Assembly: GCA_015207155.1 (NCBI GenBank)
Contig: JADEXK010000055.1
Span: 1 to 41,777 of the forward strand
Direction of reading: 5' to 3'
From: Nostocales cyanobacterium LEGE 11386
GTDB taxonomy: Bacteria > Cyanobacteriota > Cyanobacteriia > Cyanobacteriales > Nostocaceae
Length of the DNA: 41,777 nucleotides
Shown: positions 16,315 through 24,679 of the stretch, in pieces
How positions within the stretch are numbered: the stretch's first letter is position 1
Layout of the letters: the number at the start of each line of letters is the position of its first letter
Program-made: the position numbers and the translations under genes
The notes under the pieces: generated by a model
The model's database searches: none
What the model was told of the DNA's origin: nothing
What the model saw: only the letters and a program-made list of their open reading frames with translations

Positions 16315-19300
16315 TTATTCTTCCCACTGCGTTAATTTCTTCTGAGCATAATTCCGCACTTCCTCATCTGGGTCATTTTTTGCTTTGTCGTGCAACAGTG
16401 GTAAAGTTTGGGGATGCTGAGGATATTGCCTAATAATTATCTCAAGTGCAATACGCCGAGGGTTTTCGTCCCATTCTTGTTGACGCTCAAAGGGATCATT
16501 AACAGCACAATTGTAATAAATATCAAATAACTCAGGCTGATTTCTATAATGTTTGGCTAATGCTTCGATGGCTGCACGTCGCACATACTCGTGAGCATCA
16601 TCATCAGAGGCGCATTGTTGGAAGATAGTTTTGGTTTGGGGGTCATCTTGGTAATTACTGGCTAATGCTTGGATGGCTGCATATCGCACATCCTCACTAG
16701 CATCATCAGTGGCGCATTGTTGGAGAATGGTTTTGGTTTGGGGGTCATCTTGGTAATTACTGGCTAATGCTTGGATGGCTGCATATCGCACATCCTCACT
16801 ATCATCATCAGTGGCGCATTGTTGGAGAATGGTTTTGGTTTGGGGGTCATCTTGGTAATTACTGGCTAATGCTTGGATGGCTGCATATCGCACATCCTCA
16901 CTATCATCATCAGTGGCGCATTGTTGGAGAATGGTTTTGGTTTGGGGGTCATCTTGGTAATTACTGGCTAATGCTTGGATGGCTGCATGTCGCACACTCC
17001 AATGTTCATCATCATCAGAGGCGCATTGTTGGAGGATGGTTTTGGTTTGGGGGTCATCTTGGTAATTCCTGGCTAATGCTGAGATGGCTACAAATCGCAC
17101 ATACTCATTAGCATCATCATCAGAGGCGCATTGTTGGAGGATGGTTTTGGTTTGGGGGTCATCTTGGTAATTCCTGGCTAATGCTGAGATGGCTACACCT
17201 CGCACATACTCATTAGCATCATCAGAGGCGCATTGTTGGAGGATGGTTTTGGTTTGGGGGTCATCTTGGTAATTCCTGGCTAATGCTTGGATGGCTACAC
17301 CTCGCACATACTCATTAGCATCATCAGAGGCGCATTGTTGGAGGATGGTTTTGGTTTGGGGGTCATCTTCCCAAGTCGTTACAATTGCTGTAACTGCTTG
17401 AGTGCGAATTTCTTGAACTAGCTTAATTTCATCATAAGAACTGTAATAATACCAAAGGTCATATTTGGTTAACTCTTTTAGCCGATTCAATAATTTATTA
17501 GCTGTAGCCGCAATTACAGAACGATTTCTCACTTCTGCAAGACACTTAGCCGCCAAAAAAAGATTGATGAATTTATCGTTTTCACCATCTTGCGCCATTA
17601 AATAATCAATAATTTCCCCCACAAATTCCGCCTCAATCATTCCTGCAATTAGCAGCAATACTTCATGCCAAGTTTCATCTTGCCAGTGCTTGCCAAAAAC
17701 ATCGCCTTTTAATGCTTCTATGCTTAAACCATTTGTAGTTCCTCTCTTCTCAAACCGTTTAACAAACTCCCAAGCGCAGAAATATTCTAAAAATGTCCGA
17801 TGCACAAAGGCATAATAATCTGCACCTAAAAAACATAAAATAAAATTGCGACCGACCAGTTGTTTCATCAACCGTCTGGCTTTATCTCTAACATCACTTA
17901 CTGGTATACTTTGCAGATATTCAGTGAAGATTGCTTCTAAATCATCTGCATATATAATGTTGCCAGCTAAACCCTTTTCACTGGTTTGCATTTGATAAGC
18001 AACTTGACGCAGCATTGCTTGTTTATCTTTATAATCGATACTATCCAGACGTTCATCTGGTTTTAAATTTCGTCCTTCATCCCAATTATGCAGCAGCACC
18101 TCTGAAGCATCTTTGTAAAGTTCACTCCTATCTCTGGGTAATTCTCGCTTAAGATTGAGAATTGCCATCATGGTTAACAGCAGAGGATTACGTGCTAGTT
18201 CACCAATAGATTTTGATTCATTAATTACTCTTTGTAGACGTTCGCGTTTAATATTTTTATCTATTTCTTCGCTTCTATTAAAAGTTTTATCATGCCAGCG
18301 TCCAATAAAGTCTTGAATTTGTTCTGGTTCTAAATCTTGCAACATAAAGTGGCAAAATTCTGCATCTCGTAACTGTTGTTGCTTATAGCCGATGATCCTA
18401 GAAGTAACAATTACCTGCACATCTGGATATTCATTAGTAAAGCGATGAATACAAGTAATTACTTCTTCCCGTTTAGTAGGCTCAAATATTTCATCTAAAC
18501 CATCAAACATCACTAAAGCGTTACCAGCCTTTAGCTGTTCATGCAATTTATGCTGATTGAGATGAAAGCAGCAATTCGGGCCTTTATGGTAATATTCTAG
18601 AAAATCTTTACAATCTCCGGTATCGCGATCGCGTACATAATTTCGTAATTCAATCAGCAAAGGAATTGGCAGATTATAATCATTCTGTTTAAGAGTTTCT
18701 TCTACCCAATCTAATGCTAAGTATTGTAATAATGTAGACTTTCCAGAACCAGGCTCACCTAAAATAACTAAATAATTTCTGCGTTGTTTGTCTCGGATAA
18801 CATCTAATACTGAACGGATTGGCTGTTCCAAATAATTCCGTTTATAGCCTTCTACACTTTCTTTTATATTTTCTAGTTTAAATTCTGCATCTAGTTGATT
18901 ACTCTCTTGTAGTCTACGGAGATATTCTTTAGGCAGTTCTGGTAAAACCTGATAAACTTGACGCACGTTTTGAGGAATAAAAATCTGCCACAAATTTACC
19001 GGATGTTCTCGTGCTTTAGTCTCTAAACTATCTAATTTTAGATTGCCGTAACGTTCACGAATAGTTTCTCCATATTTTGGCAAATCAAAATCTTTGGGAA
19101 TGTCAGCATCTTGCTTTAAAGTTTTTTCAATGCTGGATAATTTTTGTAATTCTAAAATATAACGTAATTCTTCTGAATCAAAGAGCAGTTCTTGAACTTG
19201 TGTAAGATACTGTTCTGTAATTGTTTGCCAGTTAAATTTAGATGGTAAAGGTTTTAGTTGTAGCCTTTTCCAACTATCTGCTAAAACTTTAGCCTCTAGA

Positions 19301-19650
19301 AAATCACAATTGATATCAAAAGCCTGACTAAGAATTTCCTTAACCGATTCGTCAGTGATAAATATCTTGATATCTTCGACATACTCCTTAATTTCACCTT
19401 CCGAAAGTTTGCAACGTACCTTTAATTGTTGCTGCATCAGTTGCAATAATTCTGCCAGCGCCATGACAACAGCTTTTTCAAGCGGTTCTTGCTTAAATGG
19501 CGCAGTTACAGCATTGTTAAGAATATGTTTGAAAAAATCTTTAGCGTAATCTTTAAATAATTCTTCTATAAATTCTTGGTTGATAATAGTCTTAACCAAA
19601 AATCCAAATCCTTTTCCCAGCACCCAGGCAGTGAACCATTCAACTATCAT
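16315..19650 (-). CDS. NACHT-domain NTPase with HEAT-like repeats (NLR-like protein)
   Basis: A STAND-class ATPase, predicted to switch to an oligomeric active state when the C-terminal repeats sense a ligand. Bacterial NACHT proteins include anti-phage defence proteins, but a role here is inference. Numbering from ATG 19650 (1111 residues): a helical N-terminal region of about 250 residues with no recognised effector fold; the NACHT domain with Walker A GEPGSGKST at 298-306, Walker B ALVMFDGLDEI (D383), sensor TSRIIGY and LARNPLLLTMM; the winged-helix signature FVHRTFLEYF; then HEAT-like repeats from about 760 to the end. Eight repeats are nearly identical and two at the end are diverged. 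The frame also opens at GTG 19689, but MIVEWFTAWVL resembles the start of related Nostoc NACHT proteins. It appears monocistronic and is flanked by dispersed repeats. Confidence 0.88.
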   Translation of the reverse strand: MIVEWFTAWVLGKGFGFLVKTIINQEFIEELFKDYAKDFFKHILNNAVTAPFKQEPLEKAVVMALAELLQLMQQQLKVRCKLSEGEIKEYVEDIKIFITDESVKEILSQAFDINCDFLEAKVLADSWKRLQLKPLPSKFNWQTITEQYLTQVQELLFDSEELRYILELQKLSSIEKTLKQDADIPKDFDLPKYGETIRERYGNLKLDSLETKAREHPVNLWQIFIPQNVRQVYQVLPELPKEYLRRLQESNQLDAEFKLENIKESVEGYKRNYLEQPIRSVLDVIRDKQRRNYLVILGEPGSGKSTLLQYLALDWVEETLKQNDYNLPIPLLIELRNYVRDRDTGDCKDFLEYYHKGPNCCFHLNQHKLHEQLKAGNALVMFDGLDEIFEPTKREEVITCIHRFTNEYPDVQVIVTSRIIGYKQQQLRDAEFCHFMLQDLEPEQIQDFIGRWHDKTFNRSEEIDKNIKRERLQRVINESKSIGELARNPLLLTMMAILNLKRELPRDRSELYKDASEVLLHNWDEGRNLKPDERLDSIDYKDKQAMLRQVAYQMQTSEKGLAGNIIYADDLEAIFTEYLQSIPVSDVRDKARRLMKQLVGRNFILCFLGADYYAFVHRTFLEYFCAWEFVKRFEKRGTTNGLSIEALKGDVFGKHWQDETWHEVLLLIAGMIEAEFVGEIIDYLMAQDGENDKFINLFLAAKCLAEVRNRSVIAATANKLLNRLKELTKYDLWYYYSSYDEIKLVQEIRTQAVTAIVTTWEDDPQTKTILQQCASDDANEYVRGVAIQALARNYQDDPQTKTILQQCASDDANEYVRGVAISALARNYQDDPQTKTILQQCASDDDANEYVRFVAISALARNYQDDPQTKTILQQCASDDDEHWSVRHAAIQALASNYQDDPQTKTILQQCATDDDSEDVRYAAIQALASNYQDDPQTKTILQQCATDDDSEDVRYAAIQALASNYQDDPQTKTILQQCATDDASEDVRYAAIQALASNYQDDPQTKTIFQQCASDDDAHEYVRRAAIEALAKHYRNQPELFDIYYNCAVNDPFERQQEWDENPRRIALEIIIRQYPQHPQTLPLLHDKAKNDPDEEVRNYAQKKLTQWEE
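16545..17369. repeat. Eight near-identical 102/105-bp coding repeats in the NACHT gene
   Basis: Eight units of 34 or 35 codons encode DPQTKTILQQCA plus a variable second half. Spacing between equivalent bases is 105, 102, 102, 102, 105, 105 and 102 bp. The first half is constant at protein level and almost constant in DNA. The second half differs at a few codons, notably the residue after VR (see findings). The near identity implies recent duplication or gene conversion. Confidence 0.95.
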
Positions 19651-19681
19651 ACTCGTATCTGTTGATATGTTGACTACGAGT
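19651..19681. promoter_or_regulatory. Inverted repeat next to the NACHT start
   Basis: ACTCGTA (19651-19657) and TACGAGT (19675-19681) are reverse complements 17 nt apart, immediately upstream of ATG 19650. If the ATG is the start, this would be an operator-like or leader hairpin. If GTG 19689 is used, it lies inside the coding region. Confidence 0.35.
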
Positions 19682-19689
19682 ATATACAC

Positions 19690-20149
19690 GAGGTTGAGTG
19701 ATATTCCTGAATTTCAGGATGATTACAGAAATCTTTTGTAATATTGACACTTGGCTGCATATCTCGCTTAATTAGTCCAGCAGCATAAATAAAAGCTGCG
19801 AAACCTTGGCGTAACAATCGTTTAGCGTTGGTAACATCAGCCTAAATTAGGCATAGGCGATCGCTAGCTTACATACATACGCATTTTGGAACTTAAATGT
19901 ATTTTTTTCATATTCTTATCGAACCTCACCCCAACCCTCTCCGACACAGAGAGGGGCAAAAATCTCCCTGGTTTTAAACTAAAAATCAAGGTTTTAAAGC
20001 CTCTCTCCTGGCAGGGGAGAGGTTTGGAGAGGGGTTTTTCCACTTGTTGAACTCACGTTACTTTAATACTACCAAGCAAGCCAAGAAAGCAAGTGAAAAG
20101 TTCATGAATCATTTAGGACTGCGATCGCTGCTTCTTGATATTATTCTTG
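19690..20149. other. Gap upstream of the symporter genes
   Basis: About 460 bp between divergent genes, with HIP1 sites near 19859 and 20120 and repeat copy B at 19921-20039. No gene or clear promoter was recognised. Confidence 0.5.
19921..20039 (-). repeat. Dispersed hairpin-rich repeat, copy B (inverted relative to copy A)
   Basis: Read on the minus strand it starts with AACCCCTCTCCAAACCTCTC and continues GGAGAGAGGCTTTAA, as in copy A at 14267-14355, and ends with a GGTTGGGG segment. The central part differs, with an extra AAACCTTGATTTTTAGTTT-like hairpin. Confidence 0.75.
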
Positions 20150-20170
20150 ATGCACCTACAATCAACAAAA

Positions 20171-20425
20171 ATGGACGAACATCAGCGTCGCTCTTATTGG
20201 CGTGCTAATACTGCATTAATTCGTAATCTTTTAATTGTCTGGGCACTAGTTTCCATAATTTTCAGTATTTTGCTGGTTCAACCATTAAACGCAATCCGTT
20301 TTTTTGGTGTACCGTTAGGCTTTTGGATGGCACAACAAGGCTCAATTCTCGTATTTGTGGCATTAATTTTTATTTATGCCTTCCAAATGGACAAGCTAGA
20401 CCGCAAACATAATCTTAGGAAGTGA
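20171..20425 (+). CDS. DUF4212 small subunit of sodium:solute symporter
   Basis: A membrane protein of about 84 residues (from ATG 20171, MDEHQRRSYWRANT) with two transmembrane helices (LIRNLLIVWALVSIIFSILLV and GSILVFVALIFIYAFQM). DUF4212 proteins are the small partners of VC_2705-type SSS transporters, and the large subunit begins 9 bp after this stop codon. The frame is open further upstream (ATG 20150, TTG 20135), but the family begins near MDEHQRRSYW. Confidence 0.9.
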   Translation: MDEHQRRSYWRANTALIRNLLIVWALVSIIFSILLVQPLNAIRFFGVPLGFWMAQQGSILVFVALIFIYAFQMDKLDRKHNLRK

Positions 20426-20434
20426 GGCAAAACC

Positions 20435-22099
20435 GTGTCAGTGGAAATTTGGACGATTTTGTTGGTAGGACTCTCCTTCCTTGGTTACATTTACATTGGT
20501 TGGCAATCACGAGTTAAAAATAGTAAAGATTTTTTTGTCGCAGGACAGGGAATACCCTCAATTGCTAATGGTGCAGCCACCGCCGCAGACTGGATGTCCG
20601 CAGCTTCGTTTATTTCTATGGCGGGGCTAATTTCTTTTTTGGGCTATGACGGGTCTATTTATTTGATGGGTTGGACTGGCGGTTATGTGTTGCTGGCATT
20701 GTTGTTAGCTCCTTACCTGCGGAAATTTGGTAAATATACAGTGCCGGATTTTGTAGGCGATCGCTACTACTCGAATGTGGCACGTCTAGTGGCAGTAGTT
20801 GCAGCTATTTTTGTCTCTCTCACCTATGTTGCTGGACAAATGCGGGGCGTAGGTATTGTTTTTAGCCGCTTTCTGCAAGTAGACATCAATACAGGTGTGA
20901 TCATCGGGATGGTGATTGTCGGCTTTTTTGCAGTGCTGGGAGGGATGAAAGGCATTACTTGGACGCAAGTAGCCCAATATGGAGTATTAATTGTTGCTTA
21001 TCTGATTCCGGCGGTGGCGATCGCTTGGTTACTTACAGGCAATCCCATCCCTCAGTTAGCATTTACATTTAGTGATGTGGCTGACAAACTCAATCAAATT
21101 CAAGTTGATTTGGGATTTCGGGAATATACTGAGCCGTTTGTGAATAAATCGATGCTAGATGTGCTATTCACCACTATCGCTCTGATGGTGGGGACTGCTG
21201 GCTTACCTCATATTATCGTTAGGTTTTACACAGTTCCTAGTGTCCGCGCTGCTCGTTTCTCTGCGGGTTGGGCATTATTATTTATTGCCATTCTTTATAC
21301 CACGGCTCCTGCCCTTTCCATGTTTGCCCGCTATAATCTCATTGAATCTCTGCACAATCATACGGTTGCTGAAGTACAACAGCTAGACTGGGCAACTAAG
21401 TGGGAAAAAACCGGACTGCTGAACTTTGAAGACAAAAATCAAGATGGGCGTTACCAGCTAACTCCAAACGCAGACACCAACGAAATTAAAATTGACCGAG
21501 ATATTATTGTACTTTCTACCCCAGAAGTAGCCAAACTTGCCCCTTGGGTAATTGCCTTAGTAGCGGCTGGTGGGTTGGCTGCTGCTTTGTCTACAGCCTC
21601 GGGTTTGTTGCTAGTAATTTCTAGTTCCGTCGCCCATGATATCTACTACCGCATATTAGATTCCCAAGCTTCAGAACAAAAACGGGTATTTGTGGGGCGG
21701 ATCATGGTGGGTGTTTCTCTAGTCCTCGCTGGATATTTTGGGGTGAATCCGCCGGGATTTGTGAGTGAAGTGGTGGCTTTTGCCTTTGGTTTAGCTGCTG
21801 CTAGCTTCTTTCCGGTGATTTTTTTAGGAATATTCGATAAACGTACCAATTCCCAAGGCGCGATCGCTGGGATGTTGATCGGTTTAATTTTTACGATCAT
21901 CTACATCATTGGCGTCAAGTTTGCAGGTATGCAACCTTGGTTTTTTGGCGTTTCTCCCGAAGGAATTGGCACTTTGGGAATGGTGATTAACTTTGTGGTG
22001 ACCTTTGTAGTTTCTCGTTTCACACCACCTCCTCCAGCCGAAATCCAGGCGCTGGTGGAAGATTTACGTTCCCCTTCTATCCCCAATCCCGTTTTGTAG
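20435..22099 (+). CDS. Sodium:solute symporter family protein, VC_2705 type
   Basis: A large-subunit SSS transporter of 554 residues with about 13 predicted transmembrane helices, carrying an organic solute into the cell with sodium. Acetate or another carboxylate is plausible from its relation to ActP, but the substrate cannot be read from sequence. Core features are FFVAGQGIPSIANGAATAADWMSAASFI near the N-terminus and GLAAALSTASGLLLVISSSVAHD in the second half. A hydrophilic loop near residues 320-355 contains an acidic EF-hand-like stretch (EDKNQDGRYQL). The GTG start at 20435 is preceded by AGGAAGTGAGG. It forms an operon with the DUF4212 gene. Confidence 0.93.
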   Translation: MSVEIWTILLVGLSFLGYIYIGWQSRVKNSKDFFVAGQGIPSIANGAATAADWMSAASFISMAGLISFLGYDGSIYLMGWTGGYVLLALLLAPYLRKFGKYTVPDFVGDRYYSNVARLVAVVAAIFVSLTYVAGQMRGVGIVFSRFLQVDINTGVIIGMVIVGFFAVLGGMKGITWTQVAQYGVLIVAYLIPAVAIAWLLTGNPIPQLAFTFSDVADKLNQIQVDLGFREYTEPFVNKSMLDVLFTTIALMVGTAGLPHIIVRFYTVPSVRAARFSAGWALLFIAILYTTAPALSMFARYNLIESLHNHTVAEVQQLDWATKWEKTGLLNFEDKNQDGRYQLTPNADTNEIKIDRDIIVLSTPEVAKLAPWVIALVAAGGLAAALSTASGLLLVISSSVAHDIYYRILDSQASEQKRVFVGRIMVGVSLVLAGYFGVNPPGFVSEVVAFAFGLAAASFFPVIFLGIFDKRTNSQGAIAGMLIGLIFTIIYIIGVKFAGMQPWFFGVSPEGIGTLGMVINFVVTFVVSRFTPPPPAEIQALVEDLRSPSIPNPVL

Positions 22100-22259
22100 T
22101 AACGCAAATAATTAAAGGTTTGTAGTGAGTTAGCGCGGTCTTGGGGGTCTCCCCCATGAGCGACTAACGAACCTGTAAGGTGAGGACTTCAGTCCTCTCT
22201 CTATCTCCTAACTTTTATACCCAAAGAACTTGAAGCTAAAGCCCTTACACGAGAGGCTC

Positions 22260-22292
22260 AGATCCCCAACTTCTTCAATAAGTCGGGGATCT
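22260..22292 (+). terminator. Terminator-like hairpin after the symporter operon
   Basis: AGATCCCC-AACTT (from 22260) pairs with AAGTCGGGGATCT (22280-22292) with one mismatch, followed by a short T-run. It lies 160 bp after the stop, and similar elements are dispersed in Nostoc genomes. Confidence 0.5.
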
Positions 22293-22458
22293 TTGGATTT
22301 GTGTTTCATCTCTAAGCACTCTAAATCAATTTATTTGCTTTCTTTCAGCCAAAATGATGAAGATTACATTAACTATATTGTGGACTAAGTATTATCTAGG
22401 ATATTCTGATAACAGCAAATTAGAACTATAGGAATTACACGCATTACAAAGCCACAGA

Positions 22459-22484
22459 CAATACTAGTAACAGTACTAGTATTG
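22459..22484. repeat. 11-bp perfect hairpin
   Basis: CAATACTAGTA (22459-22469) pairs with TACTAGTATTG (22474-22484) around the loop ACAG. It stands 540 bp upstream of the haloperoxidase-like gene and has no T-tract. Confidence 0.7.
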
Positions 22485-22597
22485 AAGAGTGGTTTGCAAA
22501 ATCAAAAATTGAGATAACAAGAAAATTGTTGCCAAGTATATCTCTTTACTACCAGGAGATGTACCTGGTTGATTGTGTTACCAGGACCTGACAAGTG

Positions 22598-22843
22598 ATG
22601 CCTCCGGCGCGCTACCTGGTAAACGCAACTATGACCAAAAGTCTTGATGGCAGTTACTTTACTGGGGAAAACCCAAAACCGTACTGCCTCAGTTTTACAG
22701 TACGCGTACTCAGCAATAGTGATTTGTTGGTAACTCCTGGAAATTTAATTAACCAGGCTGATGCACTATGGCTGTCAAAAAATCAAGTAAGTCAAATTTT
22801 CTCTGAAATAATACGAAATCTGCGATCGCCTGAGTGTAGATGA
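22598..22843 (+). CDS. Doubtful small ORF
   Basis: An 81-residue open frame (MPPARYLVNATMTKS to NLRSPECR) with no recognised domain, signal or ribosome binding site. Its first 25 bases resemble Nostoc dispersed-repeat DNA (GCCTCCGGCGCGCTAC). It may be chance or a decayed gene. It is listed because it fills an otherwise empty stretch before the haloperoxidase-like gene. Confidence 0.2.
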   Translation: MPPARYLVNATMTKSLDGSYFTGENPKPYCLSFTVRVLSNSDLLVTPGNLINQADALWLSKNQVSQIFSEIIRNLRSPECR

Positions 22844-22999
22844 GTATTGAGGAAAATAAATTGCACACTCGCTCCTGGCTGAATCAGCCTGGGACGTGGT
22901 TATGTGTGCAATCAAATTTGCAGACTTACTAATTGGTTACGAGAAACTACTACACCCACTGGTCAATTTAATACCAAGTTATTGAGGAGATTGAGACTG

Positions 23000-24574
23000 A
23001 TGATTGGTTTGTCCTTAAAGAGTAGCAAGGTCAAGAATTTATCGCTTTTATCCATGAGCATAGGCATAGCTAGTGTACTTCTTGGCTCACCAGTAAAAGC
23101 CGCAACCTTAGTTACAGAGTGGAACGAAGCTGCTCTAGAAGCAATACGCAATTCACGTCCCGGCCCAACATTGGTATCACGTGACCTTGCTATTCTACAC
23201 ACAGGCATATTTGATGCTTGGGCAGCTTACGACGCCAAAGCCGTTGGCACCACTTTAGGAGGAACTCTGCGTCGTTCTCAAGCAGAGCGCACCACAGAAA
23301 ATAAAGAACAGGCCATTAGCTATGCAGCTTATCGGACTTTAGTAGACTTGTTCCCTACTCAGGTGCATCATATATTCGATGATCTGATGACTAGACTAGG
23401 CTACGATCCTACGAATACTTCTACTGATACCAGTACGGCTGTTGGTATCGGTAACCGAGTAGCCCAGAGTTTACTTGAGTTTCGCCACAATGATGGTTCC
23501 AACCAGTTAGGTAATCTCACCCCTTCTGGCATACCTTACGCTGATTACACTGGTTATCAACCAGTAAATACTCCCGATGTAGTCAATGATATTAATCGTT
23601 GGCAACCACTACGGGTTTCTGATGGACAGGGTGGTTTTATCGAGCAAAGATTCTTAACTCCCCATTGGGGAAATGTTACCCCCTTTGCGCTTTCATCTTG
23701 GGACGAATTTCTGCCGCCTCCTCCCATAACTTATGAATCCGATCCCGACGCATTTAGAGCGCAGGCTCAAGAAATCATTGATATCAGCGCCAATCTCACT
23801 GACGAGCAAAAAGTGATCGCTGAATACTGGGCTGATGCTCCCCGGTCAGAATTACCTCCTGGTCATTGGAATCTTTTTGCACAAAGAGTCTCTGACCGAG
23901 ACAACCACAGTCTAGATGATGATGTCAAGTTATTTTTCACTTTAAATAACGGCATGTTAGATGCTAGCATCGCTACCTGGGGAGTCAAAGAATTCTACGA
24001 TTACGCCCGTCCAGTCACGGTAATTAACGAATTGTTTAGAGACCAAGAAATTATCGCTTGGGGTGGCCCAAACCAAGGCACTCAGACAATTTTAGGACAA
24101 GACTGGCGGCCTTATCAGGCAGTTACAGTAGTCACACCACCTTTCGCTGAATATACTTCGGGACACAGTGCTTTTAGTGCCGTAGGTGCTGAGATTCTCA
24201 AATTATTTACCGGCAGTGATTTCTTTGGTGGGTCAGTTACCATAGCAGCCGGCTCATCCTTGTTTGAAACTACACCAGCAACAGATATTACACTCAATTG
24301 GGCAACCTTTACAGATGCAGCCGATGAAGCGGGAATTTCCCGTCTTTATGGTGGTATTCACTTTAGAGATGGTGATATCAACGGACGTATCTTAGGGCGA
24401 CAAGTTGCTACTAAAGCTTGGAGTCAGGCACAAAGCTTCATCTCACCTACTCAAGTTCCTGAATCTTCTACTAATCTGGGCATCTTCTTGTTAGGTGCTT
24501 TAGGTGCAGGTTCAACCCTTAAGGGTTTCCGTAAGCAAAAATTAACTGTCAAAAGTAATGTCATGACAGTTTAA
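23000..24574 (+). CDS. Exported vanadium-dependent haloperoxidase-like protein with PEP-CTERM-like tail
   Basis: A PAP2/vanadium-haloperoxidase superfamily protein, expected either to oxidise halides with peroxide or to act as an acid phosphatase. From ATG 23000 (525 residues; GAGGAG at 22984-22989) the vanadate/phosphate-binding set is present: K330 and R337-P338 (KEFYDYARP), S387-G388-H389 (YTSGHSAFSAVG), and R448 and H454 (SRLYGGIHFRDGD). The N-terminus is a signal peptide with likely cleavage after SPVKA, near residue 36. The C-terminus has VPESSTNLGIFLLGALGAG, then a basic end, a PEP-CTERM-like sorting signal for export and processing. The frame opens at GTG 22904, but the ribosome binding site favours 23000. 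Halide choice cannot be predicted. Confidence 0.87.
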   Translation: MIGLSLKSSKVKNLSLLSMSIGIASVLLGSPVKAATLVTEWNEAALEAIRNSRPGPTLVSRDLAILHTGIFDAWAAYDAKAVGTTLGGTLRRSQAERTTENKEQAISYAAYRTLVDLFPTQVHHIFDDLMTRLGYDPTNTSTDTSTAVGIGNRVAQSLLEFRHNDGSNQLGNLTPSGIPYADYTGYQPVNTPDVVNDINRWQPLRVSDGQGGFIEQRFLTPHWGNVTPFALSSWDEFLPPPPITYESDPDAFRAQAQEIIDISANLTDEQKVIAEYWADAPRSELPPGHWNLFAQRVSDRDNHSLDDDVKLFFTLNNGMLDASIATWGVKEFYDYARPVTVINELFRDQEIIAWGGPNQGTQTILGQDWRPYQAVTVVTPPFAEYTSGHSAFSAVGAEILKLFTGSDFFGGSVTIAAGSSLFETTPATDITLNWATFTDAADEAGISRLYGGIHFRDGDINGRILGRQVATKAWSQAQSFISPTQVPESSTNLGIFLLGALGAGSTLKGFRKQKLTVKSNVMTV

Positions 24575-24634
24575 TAAAGTTAGAAGTCAGAGGGAAGAAG
24601 GAATCATCCTTCTTCCTGCTTGTTCAAGTCTTGT

Positions 24635-24654
24635 CGGGTGGGCTTCTTACCCGC
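24635..24654. repeat. Short element related to the 41-bp dispersed repeat
   Basis: GGGTGGGCTTCTTACCCGCC, in a convergent gap, recalls the GGGTGGGCATCTTGCC core found at 223-240 and 29574-29591. It contains a short CGGGT/ACCCG stem. Confidence 0.45.
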
Positions 24655-24679
24655 CTTCATGATGCGAGTTATGGGAAAA

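Larger units (their letters stand above)
22100..22594. other. 495-bp gap rich in repeats and hairpins
   Basis: Contains Nostoc-type repeat pieces (GGGGGTCTCCCCC near 22143-22155, GAGGACTTCAGTCCTC near 22182-22197), a terminator-like hairpin at 22260-22292, an 11-bp hairpin at 22459-22484 and the beginning of an alternating CCAGG/CCTGG set at 22550-22621. No gene was recognised. Confidence 0.6.

Noticed and set aside
16767..17111. A 114-codon open frame on the plus strand with repeating GEWFWFGGHLGNYWLMLGWL-like sequence
   Set aside because: It is the antisense reading of the HEAT-like repeats of the NACHT gene; the repeated pattern simply copies the DNA repeat. It has no independent start signal.
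16545..17369. Regular 102-105-bp repeats as a CRISPR-like array
   Set aside because: The units are contiguous, in frame and coding, with no unique spacers of uniform length, and no cas genes are present.
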